This document shows, piece after piece, positions 21,940-30,563 of a DNA stretch of 64,000 nt. The stretch comes from Bacteroidia bacterium (GTDB lineage Bacteria > Bacteroidota > Bacteroidia > B-17B0 > Aurantibacillaceae). Under the pieces are notes generated by a model, which saw only the letters and a list, made by a program, of their open reading frames with translations, was not told where the DNA came from and made no database searches. The stretch lies in the NCBI GenBank assembly GCA_025362575.1, contig JANYIQ010000227.1:1-64000 (forward strand), given 5' to 3'. The translations under genes were made by a program, and so were the position numbers. Each line of letters opens with the position of its first letter. The first letter of the stretch is position 1.

Positions 21940-22296
21940 CTATCGGATTGTAACCGTTTTATCTATGGTTTTTCCTTCCTCAAGCTTAATAATGCTTGCG
22001 GTTGTAAAGGTACCTAAACTTGCTTTTATATCATAAATGGCAGGGAGTTTGAAAGTGAATTTAACCTGACCATCTGAACCGGTAATGGCATTTGCTTTTA
22101 GATCAGCCGTTACTGTTCCACCTGTAGTTGTTTTTACGTTTGCAAACAAACGCACATCCACCCCACCCTTAGGGGAACCTAAAGTATCTACACAGTGAAC
22201 AACGGCAATACAATCAGTCTTTTTTTGACAAGAGGTGTTGGTTAAAAACAGTAAACCAAATGCCCCAATTGCAGAAATAATAAGTTTTAGTTTCAT
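21940..22296 (-). CDS. small Ig-like/carboxypeptidase-regulatory-like lipoprotein
   Basis: Signal ending SCQKKTDC, SPKGGVDVRLFANVKTTTGGTVTADLKANAITG. Confidence 0.65.
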   Translation of the reverse strand: MKLKLIISAIGAFGLLFLTNTSCQKKTDCIAVVHCVDTLGSPKGGVDVRLFANVKTTTGGTVTADLKANAITGSDGQVKFTFKLPAIYDIKASLGTFTTASIIKLEEGKTIDKTVTIR

Positions 22297-22362
22297 TTTT
22301 CAATAATTTAAAAAGAGTGCGTATTGTTAAGCAAATATAGTAAAAAATAATAAAATATAAAA

Positions 22363-22401
22363 CCAAAAGGGCCTAATATATGTAAAATTAGACCCCTTTG
22401 G
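22363..22401 (-). terminator. hairpin terminator of 22429-22773
   Basis: CCAAAAGGGcCTAAT ... ATTAGaCCCCTTTGG stem; AT-rich T tract on the minus strand. Confidence 0.7.
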
Positions 22402-22428
22402 TTTATTAAAAATCAATCGAATGCCTTG

Positions 22429-22773
22429 CTATTGCTTGATTTCGAGGTTTTTGTTCACCTTTTTACCTTCTTCAAGTTTAATGATGCCTGTAGTGGTGTA
22501 GGTGCCCGAAATTGCTTTAATGTCATATATCGCAGGCAGCTTAAAGTTAAAGAATACCCTTCCGGTTTCGTCGGTTATGCCATTGGCTTTGAGATCGGCT
22601 GTAACTGTGCCGTTTTCCTGAGTTTTAACATTCGCAAATAAGCGAACATCAACGCCTTGTAAGGGCAAACCATTTTCATCATTAATTGTAACCGAAGCTT
22701 GGCAATCGGTTTTTTTCTGGCATGCCGAAAACATGATCAGTGCCAGGGCGGATATTAAAAGTTTTGTTTTCAT
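22429..22773 (-). CDS. small Ig-like lipoprotein (tandem paralog)
   Basis: Close homology to 21940-22296 (CQKKTDC, GVDVRLFANVKT, TVTADLKANGIT). Confidence 0.65.
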   Translation of the reverse strand: MKTKLLISALALIMFSACQKKTDCQASVTINDENGLPLQGVDVRLFANVKTQENGTVTADLKANGITDETGRVFFNFKLPAIYDIKAISGTYTTTGIIKLEEGKKVNKNLEIKQ

Positions 22774-23005
22774 ATGTTTTAAATTTCTGTCTTTGGGATC
22801 ATCATTTAGAACTGGTTTTAAAGGAATGATGATGATCTCATAGTTTCAATGTTTATATATTAAATTTAACGAAAATAAAGATCAAAAGTTCCTTATTTCA
22901 CGAGGTATACAAGGCCCTTCAATAGTTTTTAAAGGGGTTTTGCCCACTGATGCCCTTCAGGTCCGTTTTTTGACCTCTATTAAAAAATAATACGATATTA
23001 GTATC

Positions 23006-23851
23006 ATGAAAATAACCCTTCTTCGTACCTTAATAATAATGGGGCTTTTGGGGCTTTTTAGCTGCAATTTAATCGCTCAAACTTATGGTAAGGAAACTAT
23101 TTTAATTAGTACTCCTTATGGAAATATGAAACTAAAACTGTTCAACGAAACACCTTTGCACAGTAATAATTTTTTGAAGCTTGTGAAACAAGGATTTTAC
23201 GATAGTTTATTATTTCATCGCGTTATCAATAACTTTATGATCCAGGGTGGAGACCCTGACAGCAAGCGTTGCAACGATACAGCTGTTCTGGGTAATGGTG
23301 ATGTAGGGTATTGGATCCCGGCTGAATTTAATCCTAAAATTTATCATAAAAAAGGCATGTTAGCCGCTGCACGTGAAGGCGACGATGTTAATCCCGCCAA
23401 AGAATCATCAGGCTCGCAATTTTATATTGTAATGGGAAAAACTTACGATTCAATTGCCCTTAAAAAGGCTGAGATCCGCGTAAATAAAGCGGTAGTGAAT
23501 AAAATAAATTATAACGTAGGCTTTGGTGGGAAGAGTCCAGAACTCAAAAAATACTATATGCGACTTTATTCTCAGGGCAAAAACGACAGCATAAACTATT
23601 TAGTTCGTCAGTTAACCGACCCTATTTCAATTGCCGAATACAATAAAACTCCACACTATACCTACAGCCCCGAACAAAAGAAAACCTATGCTACACTCGG
23701 CGGCACACCGCATCTGGATAATAATTATACCATTTTTGGAGAAATTATTGAAGGCCTTGAAGTGATCGATAAAATTGCTGCTGCTAAAACAGATAAGAAC
23801 GACAGGCCAAAGGAAAATATCAGGATGAAAATTACCGTGATTACGAATTAG
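23006..23851 (+). CDS. cyclophilin-type peptidyl-prolyl cis-trans isomerase
   Basis: FHRVINNFMIQGGDP, GSQFYIVMG, YTIFGEIIEGLEVIDKIA. Confidence 0.95.
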   Translation: MKITLLRTLIIMGLLGLFSCNLIAQTYGKETILISTPYGNMKLKLFNETPLHSNNFLKLVKQGFYDSLLFHRVINNFMIQGGDPDSKRCNDTAVLGNGDVGYWIPAEFNPKIYHKKGMLAAAREGDDVNPAKESSGSQFYIVMGKTYDSIALKKAEIRVNKAVVNKINYNVGFGGKSPELKKYYMRLYSQGKNDSINYLVRQLTDPISIAEYNKTPHYTYSPEQKKTYATLGGTPHLDNNYTIFGEIIEGLEVIDKIAAAKTDKNDRPKENIRMKITVITN

Positions 23852-23880
23852 TACGAACATACGAATGTTTGCCTCCGCAT

Positions 23881-23908
23881 GATGAAGCGTGCGAAGCTCT
23901 GCTTCATC
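23881..23908. terminator. hairpin between convergent genes
   Basis: GATGAAGC-gtgcgaagctct-GCTTCATC, overlapping the stop codon of the minus-strand gene. Confidence 0.4.
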
Positions 23909-24812
23909 ACTTCTCCAGTTTCCCGAAAACACCAAGCGGCAGCTTCACTCCGCTTTTTGCATTCAGATACAATTCACCAATACTCAAACGTGATTTGTTT
24001 TTATTAGCATAAGGTTTTAATAAATTCTCGGGTACTAAAGCCGAAAACCCTAATGAATATGCGTTCAAGATCAATAAATGTTTTTCAGGTTCTAAAATTT
24101 CCAGAACGCTTTGTATCATTTCTGTAATATTCTCTTCCAGTTTCCATTTTTCGCCGTTGGGGCCATGACCATAAGAAGGCGGGTCTAAAATTATTCCTTG
24201 ATATTTATTGCCACGACGAATTTCTTTTTTCACAAATTTCAAAGCGTCGTCAATCATCCAACGAATGTTATCGAGATTTGATTTCTGCATATTCTCGTTG
24301 GCCCAATTCACCACCTGCTTAATGCTATCAACATGGGTTACATCTGCCCCTGCGGCCTTTGCAGCAAGACTTGCGCCACCTGTGTATGCAAATAAGTTTA
24401 AAAATTTTGGTTTGTTCAATGGCGATAGAAAATCATAGATCACATCCCAGTTAACCGCCTGCTCCGGAAAAACACCAACATGTTTAAAGGCTGTTAATCC
24501 TAATCGAAATACAAGGTCTTTTTTTACTTCTGACTTTCCACCTTTTACCTCGTACCTAATTTCCCATTGATCAGGCATTGCCTTTAATTTTTTCCAATCG
24601 CCGTTTGAACTTGATCTGGGTATGAATTTTACATGTGCCAATTTTTCCCAATCAGCATTTGAATTTACTTTCGGCCAAACCGCCTGTGGTTCGGGCCTAA
24701 TGGTAATGTATTTGCCAAAACGTTCGAGTTTTTCAAAATCTCCGCAATCTATCAATTCGTAGTCTTTCCAGTTATTAGGGCTTAGCAATTCCATTTCAAA
24801 TGTATTATTCAC
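23907..24812 (-). CDS. class I SAM-dependent rRNA methyltransferase (RlmI-like)
   Basis: FLNLFAYTGGASLAAKAAGADVTHVDSIKQVVNWANEN, IILDPPSYGHGP. Confidence 0.88.
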   Translation of the reverse strand: MNNTFEMELLSPNNWKDYELIDCGDFEKLERFGKYITIRPEPQAVWPKVNSNADWEKLAHVKFIPRSSSNGDWKKLKAMPDQWEIRYEVKGGKSEVKKDLVFRLGLTAFKHVGVFPEQAVNWDVIYDFLSPLNKPKFLNLFAYTGGASLAAKAAGADVTHVDSIKQVVNWANENMQKSNLDNIRWMIDDALKFVKKEIRRGNKYQGIILDPPSYGHGPNGEKWKLEENITEMIQSVLEILEPEKHLLILNAYSLGFSALVPENLLKPYANKNKSRLSIGELYLNAKSGVKLPLGVFGKLEK

Positions 24813-24943
24813 TAAAATTAAGTTTTATAAGCATTAGTTTCGCTTTAAAAACAACAAAATATCTTATTTACAATGTTAAAAACTTAATCATTACCTAAAC
24901 CAATCTAAAAGATCAAACAAATACATTAGAGTAAATTTTAATT

Positions 24944-26371
24944 ATGCCAAAATCAACACGCAATTTACTAATTCTTATTTCTGTTTTCTTTTTCTGGGGA
25001 TTTGTTGCCGCAAGCAATGATATTTTAATTCCGGTATTCAAAGAAAAATTAAACTTAGAGCAGTGGCAAAGTCAAATGATCTCCTTTGCATTTTATGTTG
25101 CATATACTGTTGGCTCGGTTATTTATGTTCTTTTATCAAAGGCAAACGGCGGCGATATTTTAAATAAGATCGGTTACAAGAATGGCATTGCACTTGGTCT
25201 TGTAATTTCTGCCTGCGGCACTTTATTGTTTTATCCTGCCGCGCAAACCGCTTCTTTTCCTTTAATGATAAGTGGTTTATTTATTGTGGGTTTAGGTTTT
25301 TCCTTACAACAAACCGCAGCCAATCCATTGGTGATAACCATTGGCGATTCTAAAAAAGGTGCGCAGCGTTTAAGCATGGCGGGCGGCGTCAATAATTTCG
25401 GAACAACTATTGGTCCGCTATTGGTCAGTTACGCCATTTTCGGATCGATAAGTGATGGCGTGAAATTAAGCGATATTGAATCCGTAAAAATTCCATATTT
25501 GATACTGGGTGCAGCGTTTCTAATCGTTGCTGTCATTTTTAAATTCTCAAGTTTACCAAATCAAATAGAACATAAAGAAGATGCTGCACAAAATAATTCT
25601 GCTAACGATAAAGGAAGCGCTTTAAAATACCCACAATTGGTTTTAGGAATGATCGCCATATTTTTATATGTTGGTGTTGAAGTTTCAACTGCTTCCAATT
25701 TGCCGGAATTCATGAAACAACATTTAAATACAGGCACAAGTCAGGTGGCGCCATACGTTTCTTTATTCTGGGCCAGTTTAATGATAGGCCGCTGGACCGG
25801 CTCTGTTGGTGCATTTGATATAAAGGCCGGGACAAAAAAAATAATGCAGTTCCTTATGCCTTATCTAGCTTTCGCTGTTTTCTTATTAGTGAATAAAATC
25901 GCACATCACGATCTTACTCCATTTTATTTATATGCTTTTGTAATTGTTGCCATGATCGCTGGTGATATTTTAAGTAAAGGAAATCCGGCGCGACAACTTC
26001 TGATCTTTTCGGTGATGGGAATTTTAGCATTGATGATCGGGATCTTCACCGGCGGAATGGTCTGTGTGTATTCTTTTATCAGCGTTGGATTATTTTGTTC
26101 TACACTATGGCCTTGTATTTTTACATTAGCAATTGCCGGTTTAGGAAAATACACCAATCAGGGCTCAAGCTATTTGATCATGATGATCATGGGTGGTGGA
26201 TTTATCAGCTTGCTTCAAGGCTGGTTGGCCGGAGATAATCTATTAGGAATTCAATGGAGTTATTTAGTAGGAGTAGCCTGTTTCTCATATCTTGCATTTT
26301 ATGGATGGAAAGCAGCAAAGCTTTTAAAAGAACAGGGTATTGATTACGATAACAACAATGCTGCCCATTAA
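24944..26371 (+). CDS. MFS sugar permease, FucP/GluP type
   Basis: 12-TM, FFFWGFVAASNDILIP, GLGFSLQQTAANPL. Confidence 0.85.
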   Translation: MPKSTRNLLILISVFFFWGFVAASNDILIPVFKEKLNLEQWQSQMISFAFYVAYTVGSVIYVLLSKANGGDILNKIGYKNGIALGLVISACGTLLFYPAAQTASFPLMISGLFIVGLGFSLQQTAANPLVITIGDSKKGAQRLSMAGGVNNFGTTIGPLLVSYAIFGSISDGVKLSDIESVKIPYLILGAAFLIVAVIFKFSSLPNQIEHKEDAAQNNSANDKGSALKYPQLVLGMIAIFLYVGVEVSTASNLPEFMKQHLNTGTSQVAPYVSLFWASLMIGRWTGSVGAFDIKAGTKKIMQFLMPYLAFAVFLLVNKIAHHDLTPFYLYAFVIVAMIAGDILSKGNPARQLLIFSVMGILALMIGIFTGGMVCVYSFISVGLFCSTLWPCIFTLAIAGLGKYTNQGSSYLIMMIMGGGFISLLQGWLAGDNLLGIQWSYLVGVACFSYLAFYGWKAAKLLKEQGIDYDNNNAAH

Positions 26372-26377
26372 GGCTAA

Positions 26378-26460
26378 CCACGGAGACACAGAGAGCACTA
26401 AGGTTCACAGAGCCTCTGTGCAACTCCGTGTCCTCTATGCCTCCGTGGTAAAATACGCGC
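26378..26460. repeat. CCACGGAG-type palindromic intergenic repeat, full copy
   Basis: CCACGGAGACACAGAGAGCACTAAGGTTCACAGAG pairs with CTCTGTG...CTCCGTGTCCTCTATGCCTCCGTGG, then TAAAATACGC. Confidence 0.8.
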
Positions 26461-26466
26461 TACCAA

Positions 26467-27552
26467 ATGGACGATAAAGAAAAAGAAAATTACATACAGG
26501 TCATTGCCAAATTAATTAATGTGGTTATTATTCTGTTGGTCGTTATTGTGATTCTAATCGTGATCAATTTTACTGGCTTACCAAAAATGGGCAAAGAAGA
26601 AAAAGAATACATTCCAAAACAAAAGGACACAACGCTTATCACAAAAACTCCAACAGTCTGGATCGCACCGGATACTTCAGAAATAAACAAAGAAAAAAAT
26701 GCTTCGCAAATAAAATATGGACGCAATTTAATTTGTAACACTTCTTTTTATTTAGGTCTGCACGGAACAGTGGCTCAAATGAGCAATGGCATGAATTGCC
26801 AGAACTGTCATCTCGATGCAGGTACAAGACCTTTCGGAAATAACTACAGCGCAGTAGCTTCAACTTACCCAAAATTCAGAGAGCGTTCTGGCAACCTTGA
26901 AAATATTTACAAACGTGTGAACGATTGTTTTGAAAGAAGTTTGAACGGAAAAACTTTAGACACCTTAAGCAACGAAATGCAGGCCATCGTTTCTTATATT
27001 AAATGGCTTGGTAAAGATGTTCCTAAAGGAGATAAACCAAAAGGTTCAGGTTTAACGGAAGTAAAGTATTTAGACCGTGCAGCTGATCCCGAAAAAGGAA
27101 AAATAGTTTACATGCTCAGATGCAAAAGTTGTCATACCGAAAATGGAGAAGGAAAATTAAATCCCGATGGTAAAACTTATCAATATCCTCCGCTTTGGGG
27201 AGAACATAGTTATAATCACGGCGCCGGATTATTCCGCTTATCACGCTTTGCAGGTTATGTAAAATCAAATATGCCTCAAGGTGCAACTTTTGAAAATGTT
27301 CAGTTAAGCGATGAGGAAGCCTGGGATGTAGCTGCATTTGTGAACTCACAGCCGCGACCAAAAAAAGATCTTAGCAAAGACTGGCCTAAAATTGCCGGCA
27401 AACCAGTCGACCATCCTTTTGGCCCTTACGCCGATAAGTTTAGCGAACAACAACATAAATACGGACCCTTTGAACCAATTGCTGAATTCAAATCGCGAGG
27501 CAAGGCTCGCGATGGCGAGTTTACCTCGCCAAAAAAAAATAAACCGAAATGA
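26467..27552 (+). CDS. TsdA/SoxA-like diheme cytochrome c (putative thiosulfate dehydrogenase)
   Basis: N-terminal TM, NGMNCQNCHLDAGT and RCKSCHTENGEG heme sites, YKRVNDCFERSLNG with a Cys 39 residues after the heme-1 His. Confidence 0.8.
   Translation: MDDKEKENYIQVIAKLINVVIILLVVIVILIVINFTGLPKMGKEEKEYIPKQKDTTLITKTPTVWIAPDTSEINKEKNASQIKYGRNLICNTSFYLGLHGTVAQMSNGMNCQNCHLDAGTRPFGNNYSAVASTYPKFRERSGNLENIYKRVNDCFERSLNGKTLDTLSNEMQAIVSYIKWLGKDVPKGDKPKGSGLTEVKYLDRAADPEKGKIVYMLRCKSCHTENGEGKLNPDGKTYQYPPLWGEHSYNHGAGLFRLSRFAGYVKSNMPQGATFENVQLSDEEAWDVAAFVNSQPRPKKDLSKDWPKIAGKPVDHPFGPYADKFSEQQHKYGPFEPIAEFKSRGKARDGEFTSPKKNKPK
27493..27530. repeat. double palindrome inside the C-terminal coding end of the TsdA-like gene
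   Basis: TCGCGAG-GCAAGG-CTCGCGA followed by GGCGAG-TTTAC-CTCGCC. Confidence 0.75.
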
Positions 27553-27600
27553 TCTCCGTGAACCTCTATGCCCTTAGTGCCTCCGTGGTAAAAATACGCC
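27553..27600. repeat. CCACGGAG-type repeat, half copy
   Basis: tgcctccgtggtaaaaatacgc, near-identical to the right arm and flank of the 26378-26460 copy. Confidence 0.8.
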
Positions 27601-27698
27601 ATGCCAACTCATCACTTATAACTCATAATTCATAACTCTTTTTTGCAGACTCATTTAAATTACCTAACATTATTAATCAAAACTAAAATCATCGAACA

Positions 27699-28259
27699 AT
27701 GAGTATACTAACCTCTCCCTGGCCCTGGTACATTGTTGGTCCCGCAATTGGACTGATGGTACCGCTTTTGCTTTTATTAGGAAATAAAGCCTTCGGAATT
27801 TCTTCATCGCTTCGTCACATGTGTGCCATGTGCATTCCTACCAATGCCAAATTCTTTAAATACGATTGGAAAGCAGAATCCTGGAATTTGGTTTTTGCTT
27901 TAGGCATGATCATTGGCGGTTGCATTGCAGGATGCTTATTAAAAAATCCGGATCCAATTGCCTTATCTGAAAGTGCAGTAGAAAGCATGAATAAATTAGG
28001 CGTAAAAGATTATTCAGGATTAATTCCAACTGATGTTTTTAATTTTAATGCTTTACTTACTTTGCGCGGATTTATTTTAATGGTTGTTGGTGGTTTTTTT
28101 ATTGGCTTTGGTACTCGCTACGCAAATGGTTGTACATCGGGTCATGCCATCATGGGCATAGCTAATTTACAGTGGCCATCTCTGGTAGCAACCTGTTGCT
28201 TTTTTGCCGGTGGATTATTGATGACTTGGTTCATTCTCCCAATATTAATGAATTTATAA
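27699..28259 (+). CDS. YeeE/YedE family (thiosulfate/sulfur) transporter half
   Basis: TM protein with [20 protein letters not shown]. Confidence 0.88.
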   Translation: MSILTSPWPWYIVGPAIGLMVPLLLLLGNKAFGISSSLRHMCAMCIPTNAKFFKYDWKAESWNLVFALGMIIGGCIAGCLLKNPDPIALSESAVESMNKLGVKDYSGLIPTDVFNFNALLTLRGFILMVVGGFFIGFGTRYANGCTSGHAIMGIANLQWPSLVATCCFFAGGLLMTWFILPILMNL

Positions 28260-28268
28260 TTTAAGAAT

Positions 28269-28679
28269 ATGAAGAATTTAAAATTTTTAATTGCAGGAAC
28301 CATCTTCGGAATTATCCTGATAAGAGGTGAAGTGATTTCCTGGTTTCGCATTCAGGAAATGTTCCGCTTTCAGGCTTTCCACATGTACGGAACAATTTGT
28401 TCAGCTATTGCTGTGGCGATGATCTCAATTATGATCATTAAAAAATATAACATCAAAACTTTTTCGGGCGAAGAAATTAAAATTGCCGACAAAGAATTCA
28501 CCAAAGGAAATGTTATTGGCGGCTTAATGTTTGGTTTAGGCTGGGCTATGACTGGAGCTTGTCCCGGACCGCTTTACGCTTTGATCGGAAGCGGTTTGCC
28601 AATTATCATCGTCGTTTTATTAAGCGCAGTTCTTGGCACTTATTGTTATGGTTGTTTAAAGGATAAATTGCCGCATTAA
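28269..28679 (+). CDS. YeeE/YedE family second half (DUF6691-like)
   Basis: FGLGWAMTGACPGPLYALIG; directly follows the partner half. Confidence 0.88.
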   Translation: MKNLKFLIAGTIFGIILIRGEVISWFRIQEMFRFQAFHMYGTICSAIAVAMISIMIIKKYNIKTFSGEEIKIADKEFTKGNVIGGLMFGLGWAMTGACPGPLYALIGSGLPIIIVVLLSAVLGTYCYGCLKDKLPH

Positions 28680-28682
28680 GGT

Positions 28683-28769
28683 TGGGCGCATCCCTTCGGG
28701 TCGGGCTTTGAGTTTATCCTGAGCTTGCCGATGGACGCTACATGATAGCTCGGTACAATCCCTGGCGCA
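28683..28769 (-). repeat. dispersed-repeat-like element (GGGCG...CCCTTCGGGTCGGGCTTT...CAATCCCT..CGC) with a nested CCTGAGCTTGCCG segment
   Basis: Matches the reverse complement of 30385-30481 at both ends. Confidence 0.75.
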
Positions 28770-28809
28770 TGTGACTTTTTTTTATTATCTTTACTTAGAT
28801 AAAGAAGTT

Positions 28810-30384
28810 ATGAATAAAATTATACTCTTTCTATTCTTTTATTTTATTAAGACCATTGGCTTCTGTCAATCAACAATTCAGTGGCAAAAAGACATTGGAG
28901 GTACAGGAGATGATTTTCTAAATGCCTCCATTCAGACTTCTGATGGTGGGTATTTGGTTGGTGGGTGGTCAGATTCAAACATCTCGGGTGATAAAACTCA
29001 AAATTGTTATGGTGGAAAAGATTTTTGGGTGTTAAAATTAAATTCAATCGGCAATATTTTGTGGCAAAAAACCATTGGAGGAACTGGTGATGATGAAATT
29101 TGGTCCATTTTGCAAACTCCAGATAAAGGCTTCTTGTTGGCTGGCACTTCTGATTCTCCGATTTCCGGAGATAAAACCCAAATCTCTCGAGGTAGCGTGG
29201 ATTATTGGCTAGTAAAAATAGATAGTTTAGGTAATGTTTTATGGGACAAAACTTATGGAGGCGGTGGTGGAGATATACTAATTACAATGATCTCATTAAA
29301 CGCTGGAGGATATGTTTTATCCGGCCACTCAAAATCAACAATTGGAGGTGATAAAACTCAAAATTTAAAAAGCTCGACCGATACTTGGATTATTAAAATT
29401 GATAATCTTGGTAATATAATTTGGCAAAAAGACTATGGAGGAACTTGGAATTCAAATTCGTTTTCTAATATTATTAAAGAAACTTCCGATAAAGGTTTCA
29501 TAATTCAGACCTCCACAGATTCAAATATTGGCAACGATAAGAGTCAAAATTCTAAGGGTGGGTCGGATTGCTGGGTTATAAAAACTGATTCTTTGGGAGT
29601 AATTCAATGGGATAAAACTATTGGAGGGTCTGGTTCAGATGGTGGTTTTTCCATACACGAAGTTTTAAGCGGAGGATATATAATTTGTGGCAGTTCAGAT
29701 TCAAATATTTCAGGTGATAAGTCGCAAAACTCGAAAGGAGGTAGCGATTTCTGGATTGTTCGATTAAATGGCTCAGGTAATGTTGTTTGGGATAAGACGA
29801 TTGGTGGGAGCGGTCTCGATTTCGGAGGAATGAGCAGAACAGCCGATGGTGGTTATTTAATTGGCGGTCTTTCTACCTCGCCGATTTCAGGTGATAAAAC
29901 TCAACCAAATCAAGGATTAAATGATTATTGGATAATCAAAGTTGATTCTTTAATGAATATTCTATGGCAATCTGATTTTGGTGGTTCTGCAACTGATTTG
30001 ATGACTTCGGGTACAGAAACTTCGGATGGTGGTTTTCTTTTAGCCGGGTATTCTGATTCAAATATTTCTGGAGATAAGAATCAAGCTTCGAAGGGTTGGA
30101 GTGATTTTTGGATCATTAAAATTGCTAAGCCTCTTGATGTTAATAAAGAAAATTTGAATGACTTAATCCTTAAAGTTTATCCTAATCCATCTTCAACTCA
30201 CCTAATTATTGAATCTGCGTTTGAAAATGCCGACATTGAAATTACAAATTCTATTGGACAAACAATTTTAAAAACTCCTTATTCTAATTCAATTGATATT
30301 TCAAAACTTGAATCCGGGTATTATAATTTGAAGATCGTTTCTGAAAGCGGTAAGACATACCGAAACAAATTCATCAAGCAATAA
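28810..30384 (+). CDS. secreted 7-repeat beta-propeller-like protein with T9SS type A sorting domain
   Basis: Seven W(Q/D)(K/S)(T/D)xGG...GDK(T/S)Q..DYWIxK repeats; C-terminal VYPNPSSTHLII...SGYYNLKI; ATG at 28810 gives a clean signal peptide. Confidence 0.88.
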   Translation: MNKIILFLFFYFIKTIGFCQSTIQWQKDIGGTGDDFLNASIQTSDGGYLVGGWSDSNISGDKTQNCYGGKDFWVLKLNSIGNILWQKTIGGTGDDEIWSILQTPDKGFLLAGTSDSPISGDKTQISRGSVDYWLVKIDSLGNVLWDKTYGGGGGDILITMISLNAGGYVLSGHSKSTIGGDKTQNLKSSTDTWIIKIDNLGNIIWQKDYGGTWNSNSFSNIIKETSDKGFIIQTSTDSNIGNDKSQNSKGGSDCWVIKTDSLGVIQWDKTIGGSGSDGGFSIHEVLSGGYIICGSSDSNISGDKSQNSKGGSDFWIVRLNGSGNVVWDKTIGGSGLDFGGMSRTADGGYLIGGLSTSPISGDKTQPNQGLNDYWIIKVDSLMNILWQSDFGGSATDLMTSGTETSDGGFLLAGYSDSNISGDKNQASKGWSDFWIIKIAKPLDVNKENLNDLILKVYPNPSSTHLIIESAFENADIEITNSIGQTILKTPYSNSIDISKLESGYYNLKIVSESGKTYRNKFIKQ

Positions 30385-30481
30385 TCCCGCGTTAGGGATT
30401 GCAGCGGATACCCCTCAGCCGCGCCATAGCGTGGCGAGGAGTAGCAGCGTAAAGCCCGACCCGTAGGGTAACGCCCTCACC
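30385..30481 (+). repeat. inverted partner of the 28683-28769 element
   Basis: gcgttagggattg...aaagcccgacccgtagggtaacgccc; internal GCCgCGCCATAGCGtGGC hairpin. Confidence 0.75.
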
Positions 30482-30563
30482 CTAAGAATTCAAATCTTTT
30501 CAAAAGCAGTTCCAATCCCCTCCTTTTTTATTTTGTTTTTTCTTGTAAATTGCGGGGTAATAT

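Noticed and set aside
24944-26371. FucP-like permease as part of a complete fucose pathway
   Set aside because: No fucosidase, fucose isomerase or kinase is seen nearby; the substrate cannot be assigned.
28860-30120. Tandem repeats in DNA of the propeller gene as a possible CRISPR-like array
   Set aside because: The repeats are in frame, about 190 bp apart and protein-coding; there are no short identical repeats with unique spacers.
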